Shown here: one piece after another, positions 1 to 7,987 of the stretch
Position numbering within the stretch: the stretch's first letter is position 1
How the letters are laid out: every line of letters begins with the position of its first letter
Assembly (NCBI GenBank): GCA_003024985.2
Contig: PXIH01S0004786.1
Reading direction: 5' to 3' (one strand)
Length of the DNA stretch: 10,801 nt
Source of the DNA: Euperipatoides rowelli
Lineage: Eukaryota; Onychophora; Udeonychophora; Euonychophora; Peripatopsidae
The notes under the pieces: model-generated
Told to the model about the DNA's origin: nothing
The model's input: the letters and a program-made list of their open reading frames with translations, nothing else
The model's database searches: none
Program-made: the position numbers and the translations under genes

Positions 1-818
1 AAAATATTATGTTTTAAAATGGCGGGTGTGGGAAAGTTTATGAGAAGGATTTGGGGAAATGGGAAAGAGGATATGTGGGATATTACAATTATGGGTTTGT
101 ATGGTTAATGAGTGGTGGAGAGATTTTGAATTATTAACAAAGGTATGGTTGGTTGGATTTTTTTTGGGGGAAGGAGGTTAATTAGGGACAAACATTCATA
201 AAGAGAAGGGGAAGTCATGTCATCATCGCATTGCATCACATTAAAGAGGCATAGCCATACAAAGATACTAGTATCTTTGTATGGCTATGGAAGAGGAATA
301 TGAAGCAAATAGAAAAAGATACAAAAATACTCTGATTGGAGAGAAGAAAAATAAAAACAATATATAAACTGAATAGNTCTAGAATATATTTTGTCTGAAA
401 ATTCAATGCGTTAATTAGTCATATTAACAACAAACACAAAATTTCAGAACTTTGAATAAAAAGGTAAATTTATCCAAGAAGGACACAAAATTTCTCCCAA
501 CTTGGTAATATTTTATAATTTAAAATATTATGAAAAATTGTTGGGTATATTGAATGGTCTACACAAAAAAATTCTAAATTAGGAAATACTATGGCTAATA
601 GTTGGGTATATCCNACGGCTTGAGGATTGCAGAGCAACTGAATAGTTGAACGTGAAAATTAATGTTATAGTAAATAAAAATCTAATTTTCTAAATTTTGA
701 AATAACCACATAAGTATAATGTGTCTGATACTATACTAAATTGGTAAATATTATATGCTAGGTGAGTAGTATATAATAAGGTCTGGGCCCTTATTTTGGT
801 AACTGCTACATTTCAACG
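1..818. other. non-coding AT-rich flank, no gene seen
   Basis: No reading frame of useful length or recognisable protein motif occurs on either strand. The first 180 bases are unusually rich in G and poor in C on the plus strand, unlike the following AT-rich DNA. Ambiguous bases (n) at 377 and 614 show that base calling was imperfect here. The only clear structure is the palindrome at 250-289, listed separately. Confidence 0.6.
250..289. repeat. perfect 40-bp palindrome without spacer
   Basis: The 20 bases from 250 to 269 (catagccatacaaagatact) are followed directly by their exact reverse complement at 270-289. There is no mismatch and no loop. Symmetry stops sharply: the next bases on both sides are g (249 and 290), which do not pair. 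Such a sequence can extrude as a cruciform or form a hairpin when single-stranded. It could be the core of a fold-back element, the product of a repair event, or a cloning or assembly join. No transposase or target-site duplication is visible beside it. Confidence 0.95.
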
Positions 819-1683
819 TTAATCCTATGGGAAGTTTCCTATGTTAATTATATGGGACTTTATACATGTTAATCCTACACAGCCACCGTATGGGAATTTG
901 ACCAAGGATTAATGTCTCTTAAAGGTCTAGGAGTCAAATTCACAAGGTTATAATGGTAATTCAAAAAGGGCTCTTTGACAAGTTCGTGGACCCTCAACCT
1001 CCTTATGGGATTTAACCCAGGATTTTTCTATGTTGATCCTATGGGTCTTTATACATGCTAATTCTACAGTTATCGTATGAGAATTTGATCTATTATTAAG
1101 GTCTAGGAGTCAAATTTACAAGGTTATACTGTAATTCTAAAAGGGAACTTTGACAATTTGGTGGACTTCCCACCTCCTTATGGGATTTAACCTAGAATTG
1201 TCCTATGTTAATCCTATGGGTCTTTATACATGTTAATCCTACAGGCCCAATATGGGTATTTGACCTAGGATTTATGTTTCCTAAAGTTCTAGGATTCAAA
1301 TTTACAAGGTTATACTAGTAATTAAAAAGGTCACTTTGACAACTTGGTGGACCACCCACCTCCTTATGTGATATAACCTAGGATTTTCCTATGTTAATCC
1401 TATGGGTCTTTAAACATGTTAATCCTACAGCTCCCGTATGGAATTTTGAACAGGGATTTATGTATCCTAAATGTCTAGGAATCTAATATACAAAGTTATA
1501 CTGGCAATTCAAAAAGGGCACTTTGACAACTTGGTGGACCCCCTCCCCCTCCACCTCCTTATGGGATATAACCTAGGATTTTCTTATGTTAATCCTATGG
1601 GTCTTTATATATGTTAATCCTACAGCCCCCATATGGGAATTTGAACTAGGATTTATGTCTCCTAAAATTCTAGGAATCTAATA
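819..1683. repeat. tandem satellite-like array, unit about 175-195 bp
   Basis: The anchor atgttaatcctatggg, with small changes, recurs at about 841, 1030, 1205, 1391 and 1586, giving spacings of 189, 175, 186 and 195. A second anchor (tttgacaacttggtggac and variants) recurs at 974, 1149, 1335 and 1522 with spacings of 175, 186 and 187. That makes about four full units plus a partial one ending near 1683, and a fragment before the first. Each unit carries two related words about 30 bp apart, one ending in cctatggg and one in cctaca. Inverted taggatt/aatccta words could form short hairpins. Units differ by scattered substitutions and small indels, including a C-rich expansion near 1540-1550. 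No frame stays open across units, so it is not a coding repeat. Copy number outside the window is unknown. Confidence 0.9.
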
Positions 1684-1991
1684 GGCTAATATATATTTTT
1701 TATATTTTATTAAAAATCGAAAAACAAAAGTAATATTTATATATTAAAGATTTCAAAACTGAACTTTAGTTTTGAAGCTAGAAAAACAATAATAAAATTT
1801 ACAATAAAGTCCAATTTTATAATAATAATGTGATATACTATCATTCCAACCTGCTATCAACACACCTGCTACTTAATGAGATCCATAACTACTGCATCTC
1901 AGAGAACTTCCTTATAAATATTATAACTATCAAACAAGAGTATAAGACGAGTTAAAGTGGGAAGCCCAGCCCAAGATCACATCTTACTAAC
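1684..1991 (-). other. probable 3' UTR and 3' end of LINE A
   Basis: After the last open stretch of ORF2 (ends at 1992) about 300 bases of AT-rich sequence carry no coding signal. On the minus strand an AATAAA hexamer lies at 1711-1706, followed by A/T-rich sequence that runs into the tandem array at about 1683. This fits the 3' end of a retrotransposon transcript, but there is no clean poly(A) run, so the exact end is a guess to within some tens of bases. Confidence 0.5.
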
Positions 1992-2666
1992 CTACATCAT
2001 TACATCCATATCCATGAGGGAAGAAGAAAACCTCTTCTGATAAGCAGAACAAGTCCTTCCTAAAATCAATATGGATTGAATACAGGAATTCAGACACATA
2101 ATTTTCAATTTTAAGGTTCTGGAAGACAATCTTACATCTGAGCTTCCATATTGAAAAAAAAATATTACAAAAATAAACTTTTTGATTCTACCATTCCCTT
2201 CAGTAAGAGACTTATTTCTCCGGGTGCTCTCTAACCCATACTTTACCCAAGCCTCCTTAATTACCAAAAACATACACTGTTTGACCTTTAGCTAGGACCA
2301 AAATAAATGTTCAATATCTTCCACCAGTTCACAGCCAAGCGGGCAATCAACATTATAAGTCCGAATAATTACAATTCTATACAGTCTTTCTTTCAAGGGT
2401 AACATGCCTAATGTATATCGAATTACAAAATTTTGGAAATTACCTTCCACATGCAATTTATGTATTTCCTTCAGATTTTTCCGAGAGTTTCTGTAATATA
2501 CCAATTTTTCTGGTTTCCAAATATTAAAGGAGCAAAGGAGCGCAAATTGCTTGTAAGAGATTTTGAAGTCAAAGTTCCATATACTTTTAACTGGTTTATA
2601 CACTCTGATCCAGGCTGATAACAAAGAGTTCTCTTTGGGAAATTCAACTTCTATTGTTCTCTTCAA
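1992..2666 (-). pseudogene. LINE A ORF2 C-terminal segment with zinc-binding motif
   Basis: The frame 2666-2292 (124 residues) carries the segment found after the RT thumb in L1-like ORF2 proteins: a conserved helical stretch (residues about 70-100, including LHVEG and LKERLYR), then CPLGC at residues 108-112 and EHLFW at 119-123. This resembles the C..C-H-C cysteine-histidine motif near the end of L1-type ORF2, which helps nucleic acid binding. The final cysteine is expected just after HLFW, but an in-frame TAG stands at 2289-2291. The same frame is then open again down to 1992 (93 more residues, basic, KEAWVKYG near its start), so the stop looks like a late mutation in a longer protein. The first Cys pair is CX3C rather than CX2C. 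Confidence 0.7.
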
Positions 2667-2730
2667 ACCAGAGTACCGTACATAAATATATTAGAATAGA
2701 CAAAGCTGAGAGTCAGAAGTTCTATTAATC

Positions 2731-2916
2731 CTAAACCACAATTGTTTTTTTTAATACAGCTTTGACATTGGACAAATATTTATATCTACCAAAAGTACAG
2801 GTGTGTATCACTTTATTAAACTTCAGCAAGAACCTCTTGCTGATCAAAGAGAAAGGCAAGCAATATACAAACTTTGATATAGTCAATATGTTCACAAATG
2901 TAACTCTATCAAACAA
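2731..2916 (-). pseudogene. LINE A RT thumb fragment
   Basis: This stretch contains FVNILTISKFVYCLPF followed by a basic and aromatic segment (KFNKVIHTCTFGRY). It matches the pattern after the RT palm in L1-like elements, where a 'G+V..+N.L..SK..Y' helix precedes a K/R-rich segment ending in F-W-G-like residues. LINE B has the equivalent segment (VKIIKTYLFP... to HRILWGTR). The frame differs from that of the palm upstream, so at least one indel lies near 2920-2940, next to a run of eight T on the minus strand. Confidence 0.65.
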
Positions 2917-2936
2917 TCAACTACAACTAAAAAAAA

Positions 2937-3749
2937 TTATTTAACTATAATATTTATCTCCATTACCTTTTGTTCCAGTACCCTAGCTTTCAAAGTCTTG
3001 GGACTCTCCAACAAAAAAGGAATTCCCAGAATAAGACCATGAACCCCAGTCATTTCCCTGAATGCAATAGCTTTACCCCTACAGACATCCCAAACATAAG
3101 AGTTCTTGAAATTTATTTTGGAGCCAGTCACATTTACAAAATTATTTAATATTTTATACATAGAACAAATCTGAGAATGAGATGACACTATAACATGTAT
3201 GTCATCGATGTAGGAAATAAGGTTTACTTTCATTAATTTATTGAAGATCCATACACCATTTGTACATTTTTCCAATTTAGCAAATAAATCCATGAGATAC
3301 ACAATATACATCACTGAAGAGAGCGGAGAACCCTGAAAGATTGAATTAGAAATGGAATCAAAATGTGAAAACCTTTTTCCTGTTCTTGAATGCAAGCATC
3401 TTATTTCTAATTAGACTAACTATTAATTTTGTAATCTTATTTTGTCCTGACAGATCACATAGTATACCTTCTAAATAAGCCACATTAACATGTGTAAAGG
3501 CATTGGACAAATCTATTTTGTGATAAAAATATTGTCCCTACTCTTCTTATACCTTAAACTGAAAACCGAGTGCAAATATAATAGGTCCTTAGATATTGGC
3601 TTCCCTTTAACTCCACATGCCCCTTTTGGTAACAGATTCTCCAATATTGGAGAAATCCTTTTCAAAATAATTTTTTGCAACCATTTAATGTCAGAGTTCA
3701 CACTCTTCGGAATCATTTTAATAAAAAAGGCATTATGAGAACTCCTCAT
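2937..3749 (-). pseudogene. LINE A reverse transcriptase (fingers and palm), frameshifted
   Basis: Three overlapping frames make up the RT core. Frame 3749-3513 holds the fingers: an IPKS stretch, then ILKRISPILENLLP and GVKGKPI, which fits the 'KIL...L' and 'GF..GR.I' positions, although the RPI box appears deleted. Frame 3537-3361 holds motif A, KIDLSNAF, with the catalytic Asp at 3511-3513. Frame 3395-2937 (152 residues) holds motif B, QGSPLS (residues 21-26), motif C, SYIDD (61-65, Asp pair at 3206-3201), and the following TGSKINFKNS. A later LGIPF stretch fits the primer-grip region. All three catalytic aspartates are present, so the inactivating lesions are the frameshifts. The enzyme would copy element RNA into the nicked target. 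The closest general type is L1/Tx1-like. Confidence 0.85.
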
Positions 3750-3806
3750 TATAAACCATTCTCTGGAATAGATAACAATAAATTAAAACAGAATGGGTCT
3801 AAAAGT

Positions 3807-4310
3807 TTATAAAACGAATATAACAATCGGCCAGGGCCAGAGGAAACATGTCTTTGATAACTTTATTATTGTTGACAACTCTTCACTTGAAATATCTCTA
3901 TTCAACATCTGAAGATCATTGTCATCCAAAGGGTCCCTTTTTCCTTTAAACGCCATTTCCATTTCTGATTTTAAAATTTGATTGAGCGTTTCTGACAATT
4001 TCTAGATCATTTTCCATCAATACATTGTCTGTTTTTAACACAAAAATATTACTTACTTTATTCTTCCTTTTCAACAGGGACGACAGCTTCCACTAAGGGG
4101 TCTGGCTAGAGACATAGACTTCTACGTCAAGCTTGAACAACAAGTTTTTCCTTTCAACAGTAAGAAGATAATCATTTCTATATTTTAAATTCATAATTGC
4201 TTCCTGAGAGGATTACAACTATTGACCAATACATTCAACAGACTTATTTCTGCACTCTCGCTTCCAACATTTCCAAAACTCAAAATTCCCGAGATATATT
4301 TTTGAAAAGG
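3807..4310 (-). pseudogene. LINE A ORF2 linker between endonuclease and RT
   Basis: The frame 3998-3807 contains LNRDISSEELSTIIK, which resembles the 'pis.eEi..ai..l' segment just before the RT in L1-like ORF2. After it the frame should reach an 'SPGPDG' box. A frame change puts an ALADCYIRF-like remnant there, around 3800-3840. Between 4310 and 4010 other frames show a basic, Lys/Asn-rich stretch (including KRKNKVSNIFVLK) typical of the region that follows the endonuclease. The stretch is broken several times and has no catalytic residues. Confidence 0.6.
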
Positions 4311-4312
4311 GT

Positions 4313-5091
4313 CTATTTTAAATAGGGATTTAGCTTATCAGAATGTAATATAGTATCAATCGCAGACTCCATCACTAATTTCTCCATTGCTGAATTAGTC
4401 CAATGTGGGGAGATCCCAATTTTATAATAGTTCTCCCTCACCAAGTTAGTATTACAATGCAGCAACGACATGACATGATCAGTATAGGGAACATGACCAT
4501 ACTTGAAATCCAATAAAAATGGTAGATTATCCGATACCAAAGCTCTATCCAATTTATTATTGGAGCTATGATCCCTTTGCTTAGAAATTTGCAGCATATT
4601 CTTTAAAACTGCCATATCAATCAGATTAAATTCCTCTATCAGTTTTGCATTTTATCTCTCTCTCTCTTTATGTAAAGAGTTAACATAATCTCCAAGAACA
4701 AACAAAAAGCCATTTATTTCTCTAAGCTGTTTCCTTAAAATTGCATAGAACTCAGCCCTAAGACTAGGGAGTATCGGAGCATGAATATTAATTAACAGTA
4801 CACATTGTGATTCAAAATTCATTTCCATACACATTATATTTTCACTGATAATTTTAACAAAGTTTACAAAGATGGAAACCAATTTAGAAACCAATATCGC
4901 CAATCCTTGTCGACAGGCATTCAGCTGATTCTCATAAACAACATAATTGTCAGCAACATGGTCCAAACACTGTCAAAATCAGCTTTCCTCCTATGAGTTT
5001 CCTGCAAAAAGACAATATCAGGCAGTACCTTCTTTATATATTTTAAAATCACAATTGACCTGTTAACAGAGTTTAAAGTTCTTACATTAAT
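4313..5091 (-). pseudogene. LINE A AP-type endonuclease domain
   Basis: The N-terminal part is in frame 5091-4921: INVRTL at the start and LQETH at residues 29-33, whose Glu (plus 4999-5001) is the metal-binding residue of the exonuclease/endonuclease/phosphatase fold. A frameshift near 4960 leads to frame 4966-4652, with GLAILVSK (residues 21-28), NIHAP (60-64, where NIYAP is usual) and GDYVN (92-96, replacing the GDFN box). The same frame continues after one in-frame stop (4649-4651) into 4615-4313, with KLDRALVS (21-28) and TDH (45-47), the equivalent of the terminal S-D-H box. The domain nicks target DNA to prime reverse transcription. No ATG was found at the expected ORF2 start; a stop codon precedes residue 1 of the N-terminal frame. 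Confidence 0.85.
4654..4668. repeat. (CT)n microsatellite inside the endonuclease
   Basis: A run of six CT units sits inside the endonuclease frame just after the GDYVN box. On the coding strand it encodes alternating Glu-Arg immediately before the in-frame stop. It lies where L1-like endonucleases have variable sequence, and slippage here may have introduced the break. Confidence 0.8.
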
Positions 5092-5138
5092 TTAATGAAT
5101 CAAAAGTCTATATATTCAGCCATTTTAAATGTTTCTAA

Positions 5139-6440
5139 TTAAGTAACCTCCACCTTATTTATTGTGGAGGCCTTCTTGTTAATTTCAGAGAGTACATTAG
5201 GGGTTTCGACTATTCTTACCTTCATATTATTTTTGTCCACAACTTTCTCACCAACACTGACCACATTAGGAACAAACAAATTTGCTTTCTTTCTTTTGCT
5301 TCTCCATAAAACCGGCATGAAAGGAGGACAAGACCTTGCAAATGCTTCCGGAGTTACAAGCTCAGGAACTAAATCAGGCATTTCTTCATTATCAGTGCTA
5401 CCCGACGATGGGAGCGCCCCCATCTCCTGTCAAGATTTAAAATCAGGGTCACTAAATAGGCAATCTTTTTCAAGAAAAAAATTGTGGATTGTCCTGATTA
5501 GCACCTCCAGTAACTTGACCATCAGTTTTGGCAGTACCAGGAACACTTTTCTTCAAATCATAGTTGCAAGAACAATCTTGCATTTCCGTTAGATCTTCCT
5601 CAGGTAAGTTATTATCCTTTTTTAATACACTAGATTAAAGCAACTACTTTTCCTGTGCTGAACATTCAGTATGCTCCCCCGAGTACAATTCATGGCAGTC
5701 TACATCTCCTGTATGTACAATTACATCCCTGGGATTTGTGACTCACCTGTCGACATGACAAATAGATGGGCTCTCTTCCTTTAATTGTAAGTAATACTGA
5801 GATTCCTCCAATGTTCATGATATGGGGAATCGATTGAAGCAGCATTCCAGGATTATGGTAGCTTTTATTATATGTAAACTAGACTCTAAATTTAAACTAT
5901 CTCCAACCCTCATGCTCCATTTTAAGCATTTTAACGTAGGGATTCAGAGAAACTTGAACTTTTAGTAGCACTTCATCAGCAGGAAGTCAATGGATCCTAA
6001 TATCCACAGACTGACATAAGTCTCCTAATAACAACGGTACTACATAACAACCATTAATTAAACTGTTTAAAAGATTGCTGTAACTATACTATTTTTATTT
6101 TCTGACAACAAGTCAATCCCCAAATACCTAGCATTTCTGGGGAAGTATATGCTTGCTATAGAATCTCTACCTATAATTCTTACAATCTCTAAGATCACAT
6201 CAACAGGGTTGCTTCAAACCTCCATCTGCTCGTTAAACAATGTAAATATGTATCTTTTTGACAAGTAGACAGGGAGTATAGCTTAGTGCCAAAACTTTAG
6301 ACTTTTAAGCAACTTAATATATCGGTCAGCATTATTAGTTTTGACTCTTCAAAACAAGATAAATCACTTTGAAGTTTATTCAACCATACTGAATAATTAT
6401 TTTGACAAGATGCGTTATGAAGGTGACAAGACATTGCCAT
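5139..6440 (-). pseudogene. LINE A ORF1 (gag-like, zinc knuckle remnant)
   Basis: A small frame starting with ATG at 6440 runs to 6297 (47 residues, beginning MAMSCHLHN) and is the best candidate for the ORF1 start. Downstream, another frame carries DVILEIVRIIGRDS and YFPRNARYLGIDLL (about 6200-6080), resembling the RNA-binding part of LINE gag-like proteins. Around 5760-5713 the words ICH and CRQVSHKSQGCNC, in two frames, look like a CX2CX4HX4C zinc knuckle with a small deletion between the first cysteines. The C-terminal tail is the open frame 5423-5139 (94 residues), acidic and Pro/Ser-rich at first, then basic (RSKRKKANLF). The tail ends 47 bases before the first residue of the endonuclease frame. 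ORF1 proteins coat the element RNA. Many stops and frame changes make this copy non-functional. Confidence 0.65.
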
Positions 6441-7244
6441 CTTAACCAAGTAAACGTAAATATTATTTGTTAAATATTTATTTTCAAAACTAGGGCCTAG
6501 AGGTATTAAAAATTAAACCTCCTTAAGATTTTTTTTTTTTTGTAATTGGCTATAAACATAATCCTTTGAAATGTGGAATGATAGAAGTGGAAAATGGTTG
6601 TGAATTAATGCATATATTTTTTTTGTAATATTATTTACTTTCTGTATAATTTAGCTTGTATTGTAAATTTTGTTTCCGGATTTCTTTTAATTAAATTGGT
6701 TCAATAAATTATATTTACGTTTTCTTAACCAAAACAAAAAAAAAATCGTTAGTGGTAATTATTTAACTAACTACTTTGCAAAATATCATCTTAAACTTTA
6801 TATTCTATAGAAACTGAGAAAGAATAATCGAGATAAGAATATATTTATTTCTCTATATTATTAAAATGAATTTACATTAATAATTCTAAAAAAATATGAC
6901 TGCTAAATAAAATTTAATTTCATTTCATAATAAGTTAAGGACTAGCCTACAATGATTTTTAATGTGCTAGTGATGTTTATGACTTGGCCACGCCCCGACT
7001 ACATTTTCATGTCAGCTGATAGGAAAGTCACATTACTATAGGTTACCTCCATTTCGCTTACTGATCATTAGTATTATTATATTTTTAAAGCCGATCAAAA
7101 ACTTTCTTAATAAATGGAAAGAATCTGATGCGGGCAGAACTTTTTTATTTTTACAAAAAATAGCATAAAAAACATTTGACGCGGTATAAAAATTTTGATG
7201 CGGGGCGGTAACCAGAAACTATATTCCAACTTTTAGTGCCCTAA
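6441..7244. other. non-coding spacer between LINE A and LINE B
   Basis: No coding signal is seen on either strand. The part next to 6440 may include the 5' UTR of LINE A. Two homopolymers stand out, T13 at 6529-6541 and an A-rich run at 6731-6745. From about 6985 the sequence becomes less AT-rich, with ggccacgcccc near 6986 and three GAYGCGG words at 7127, 7178 and 7197. This less AT-rich character continues into the direct repeat at 7245 and is met again after 10554, suggesting that 6985-7314 and 10554-10801 were once contiguous host DNA. Confidence 0.55.
6542..6745 (+). other. possible 3' end of a polyadenylated transcript (retroposed fragment?)
   Basis: On the plus strand an AATAAA hexamer at 6703-6708 is followed 22 bases later by AAAAC and then ten A (6731-6745). 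This is the spacing of a cleavage and polyadenylation site with its tail copied into DNA, as at the 3' end of a 5'-truncated LINE, a SINE or a processed pseudogene. The T13 run at 6529-6541 lies directly upstream. No coding sequence, clear target-site duplication or known element was recognised, and in AT-rich DNA the arrangement could be chance. Confidence 0.3.
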
Positions 7245-7314
7245 GCCACGTTTACAACGAAATAGCGAATCCTTTCCTATACGATTCGATACGATTCTGA
7301 TACGTGTTCCGGAA
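7245..7314. repeat. left copy of the direct repeat flanking LINE B (70 bp)
   Basis: This 70-bp stretch begins gccacgtttacaacgaaata and ends tgttccggaa. It matches 10554-10627 exactly over the first 51 and last 16 bases. The only difference lies in a short CGATT/CGATA pentanucleotide run, where this copy lacks one unit and has one extra T. Similarity stops at both edges. It could be one half of a long target-site duplication made when LINE B inserted. Confidence 0.95.
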
Positions 7315-7416
7315 TAACTGGGTTTGGCCATTTCAAATCAAAAATGACAAATGGCAGCACACAATAGTCCTTCTTTACTAAGTCCATAAATAGTATCAAC
7401 AAAAAGGACCATGACC

Positions 7417-7987
7417 TCATTCGTAAAAATGTTCAGGTTCCGAATATTCCAAAATGAAAATAAAACACCATGGCCACCAGAATAAAATTTTTATTCTATA
7501 ATAAGTCAACAAAAAGTTCATATAATGGTCTAAAAAAGAAATCAGATTTAAAAGTTCATATAATGGTTTAGAAAAGAAATCAGATTTAAAAAAATGGGTA
7601 TAACCCAACTCTAGGCTTCCATTGTACACTGTGTAAAAATGTGCAAAAGGGACTTTGAATGATTGCAAAATTGACATGAAGGATTCAGCTGAAAAGATAA
7701 ACAATTTATCAGGAGATTCCTTGTGTAGACGGAAGCTGTTGAAATTTGAAACCAAAAATCATAATGATTGGGAGCAAATAAAACCTCTTGAAATGCCTAT
7801 CAAAAGGCAAGAGTAAACGTGCCATGGGCGAAGGAACAATATCCCGATCCATAAGTTTTGAGTAAGATTTAAACTTGATGACCACATTTATGTCCATAAA
7901 GTCCAACATGTCCAGATTTCCCTTCTTCAGTTGCACCAACAAAGTCATCTCATGATCATATGGCAGAAGTGTATTGGTCAGCTTCAC
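7417..7987 (-). pseudogene. LINE B ORF2 post-thumb segment, truncated
   Basis: Two frames, 7987-7709 and 7755-7417, continue ORF2 after the thumb. The first has an LPYDHEMTLLVQLKKGN-like start. The second has SPDKLFIFSAESFMSILQSFKVPF, resembling the 'D...FS.KS.Y..L' segment of L1-like ORF2 that lies well before the zinc-binding end. After about 7590 the frame is disturbed by the 38-bp duplication, and the last residues do not resemble the family. No CX2-3C...HLF motif follows, so about the last 150-200 residues expected of such a protein are absent. Confidence 0.55.
7512..7587. repeat. 38-bp tandem duplication inside LINE B
   Basis: The unit aaaagttcatataatggt... at 7512-7549 is repeated directly at 7550-7587 with two substitutions. 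Because 38 is not a multiple of three, the two copies are read in different frames on the coding strand (KSDFFSKPLYELL in one, LISFLDHYMNFLL in the other). It is therefore a post-insertion lesion of ORF2 or one inherited from the source copy. Confidence 0.95.

Larger units (their letters stand above)
1684..6440 (-). mobile_element. LINE A: near full-length, decayed non-LTR retrotransposon
   Basis: Reading right to left, the minus strand shows ORF1 remains (6440-5139), a short gap, AP-type endonuclease (5091-4313), a linker, RT (3749-2731), a C-terminal zinc-binding segment (2666-2292) with an extension to 1992, and an AT-rich 3' end to about 1684. This order is that of a two-ORF LINE, and the RT motifs suggest the L1/Tx1 group. 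The frame changes many times: at the ORF1 knuckle, inside the endonuclease near 4960, before RT motif A near 3513, near 3365 and near 2937. In-frame stops lie at 4649-4651 and 2289-2291. The element is therefore dead. The 5' boundary is uncertain because 5' UTR may extend past 6440. The 3' boundary is inferred from the abrupt end of the tandem array. No target-site duplication was found. Confidence 0.85.

Noticed and set aside
819-1683. CRISPR array
   Set aside because: The whole unit repeats, without short identical repeats separated by unique spacers; unit length varies, and no cas-like gene is near. The setting is eukaryotic.
5164-5592. 142-residue plus-strand frame, the longest on that strand
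   Set aside because: It lies opposite the ORF1 tail of LINE A, shows no domain, and has a composition expected of an antisense shadow.
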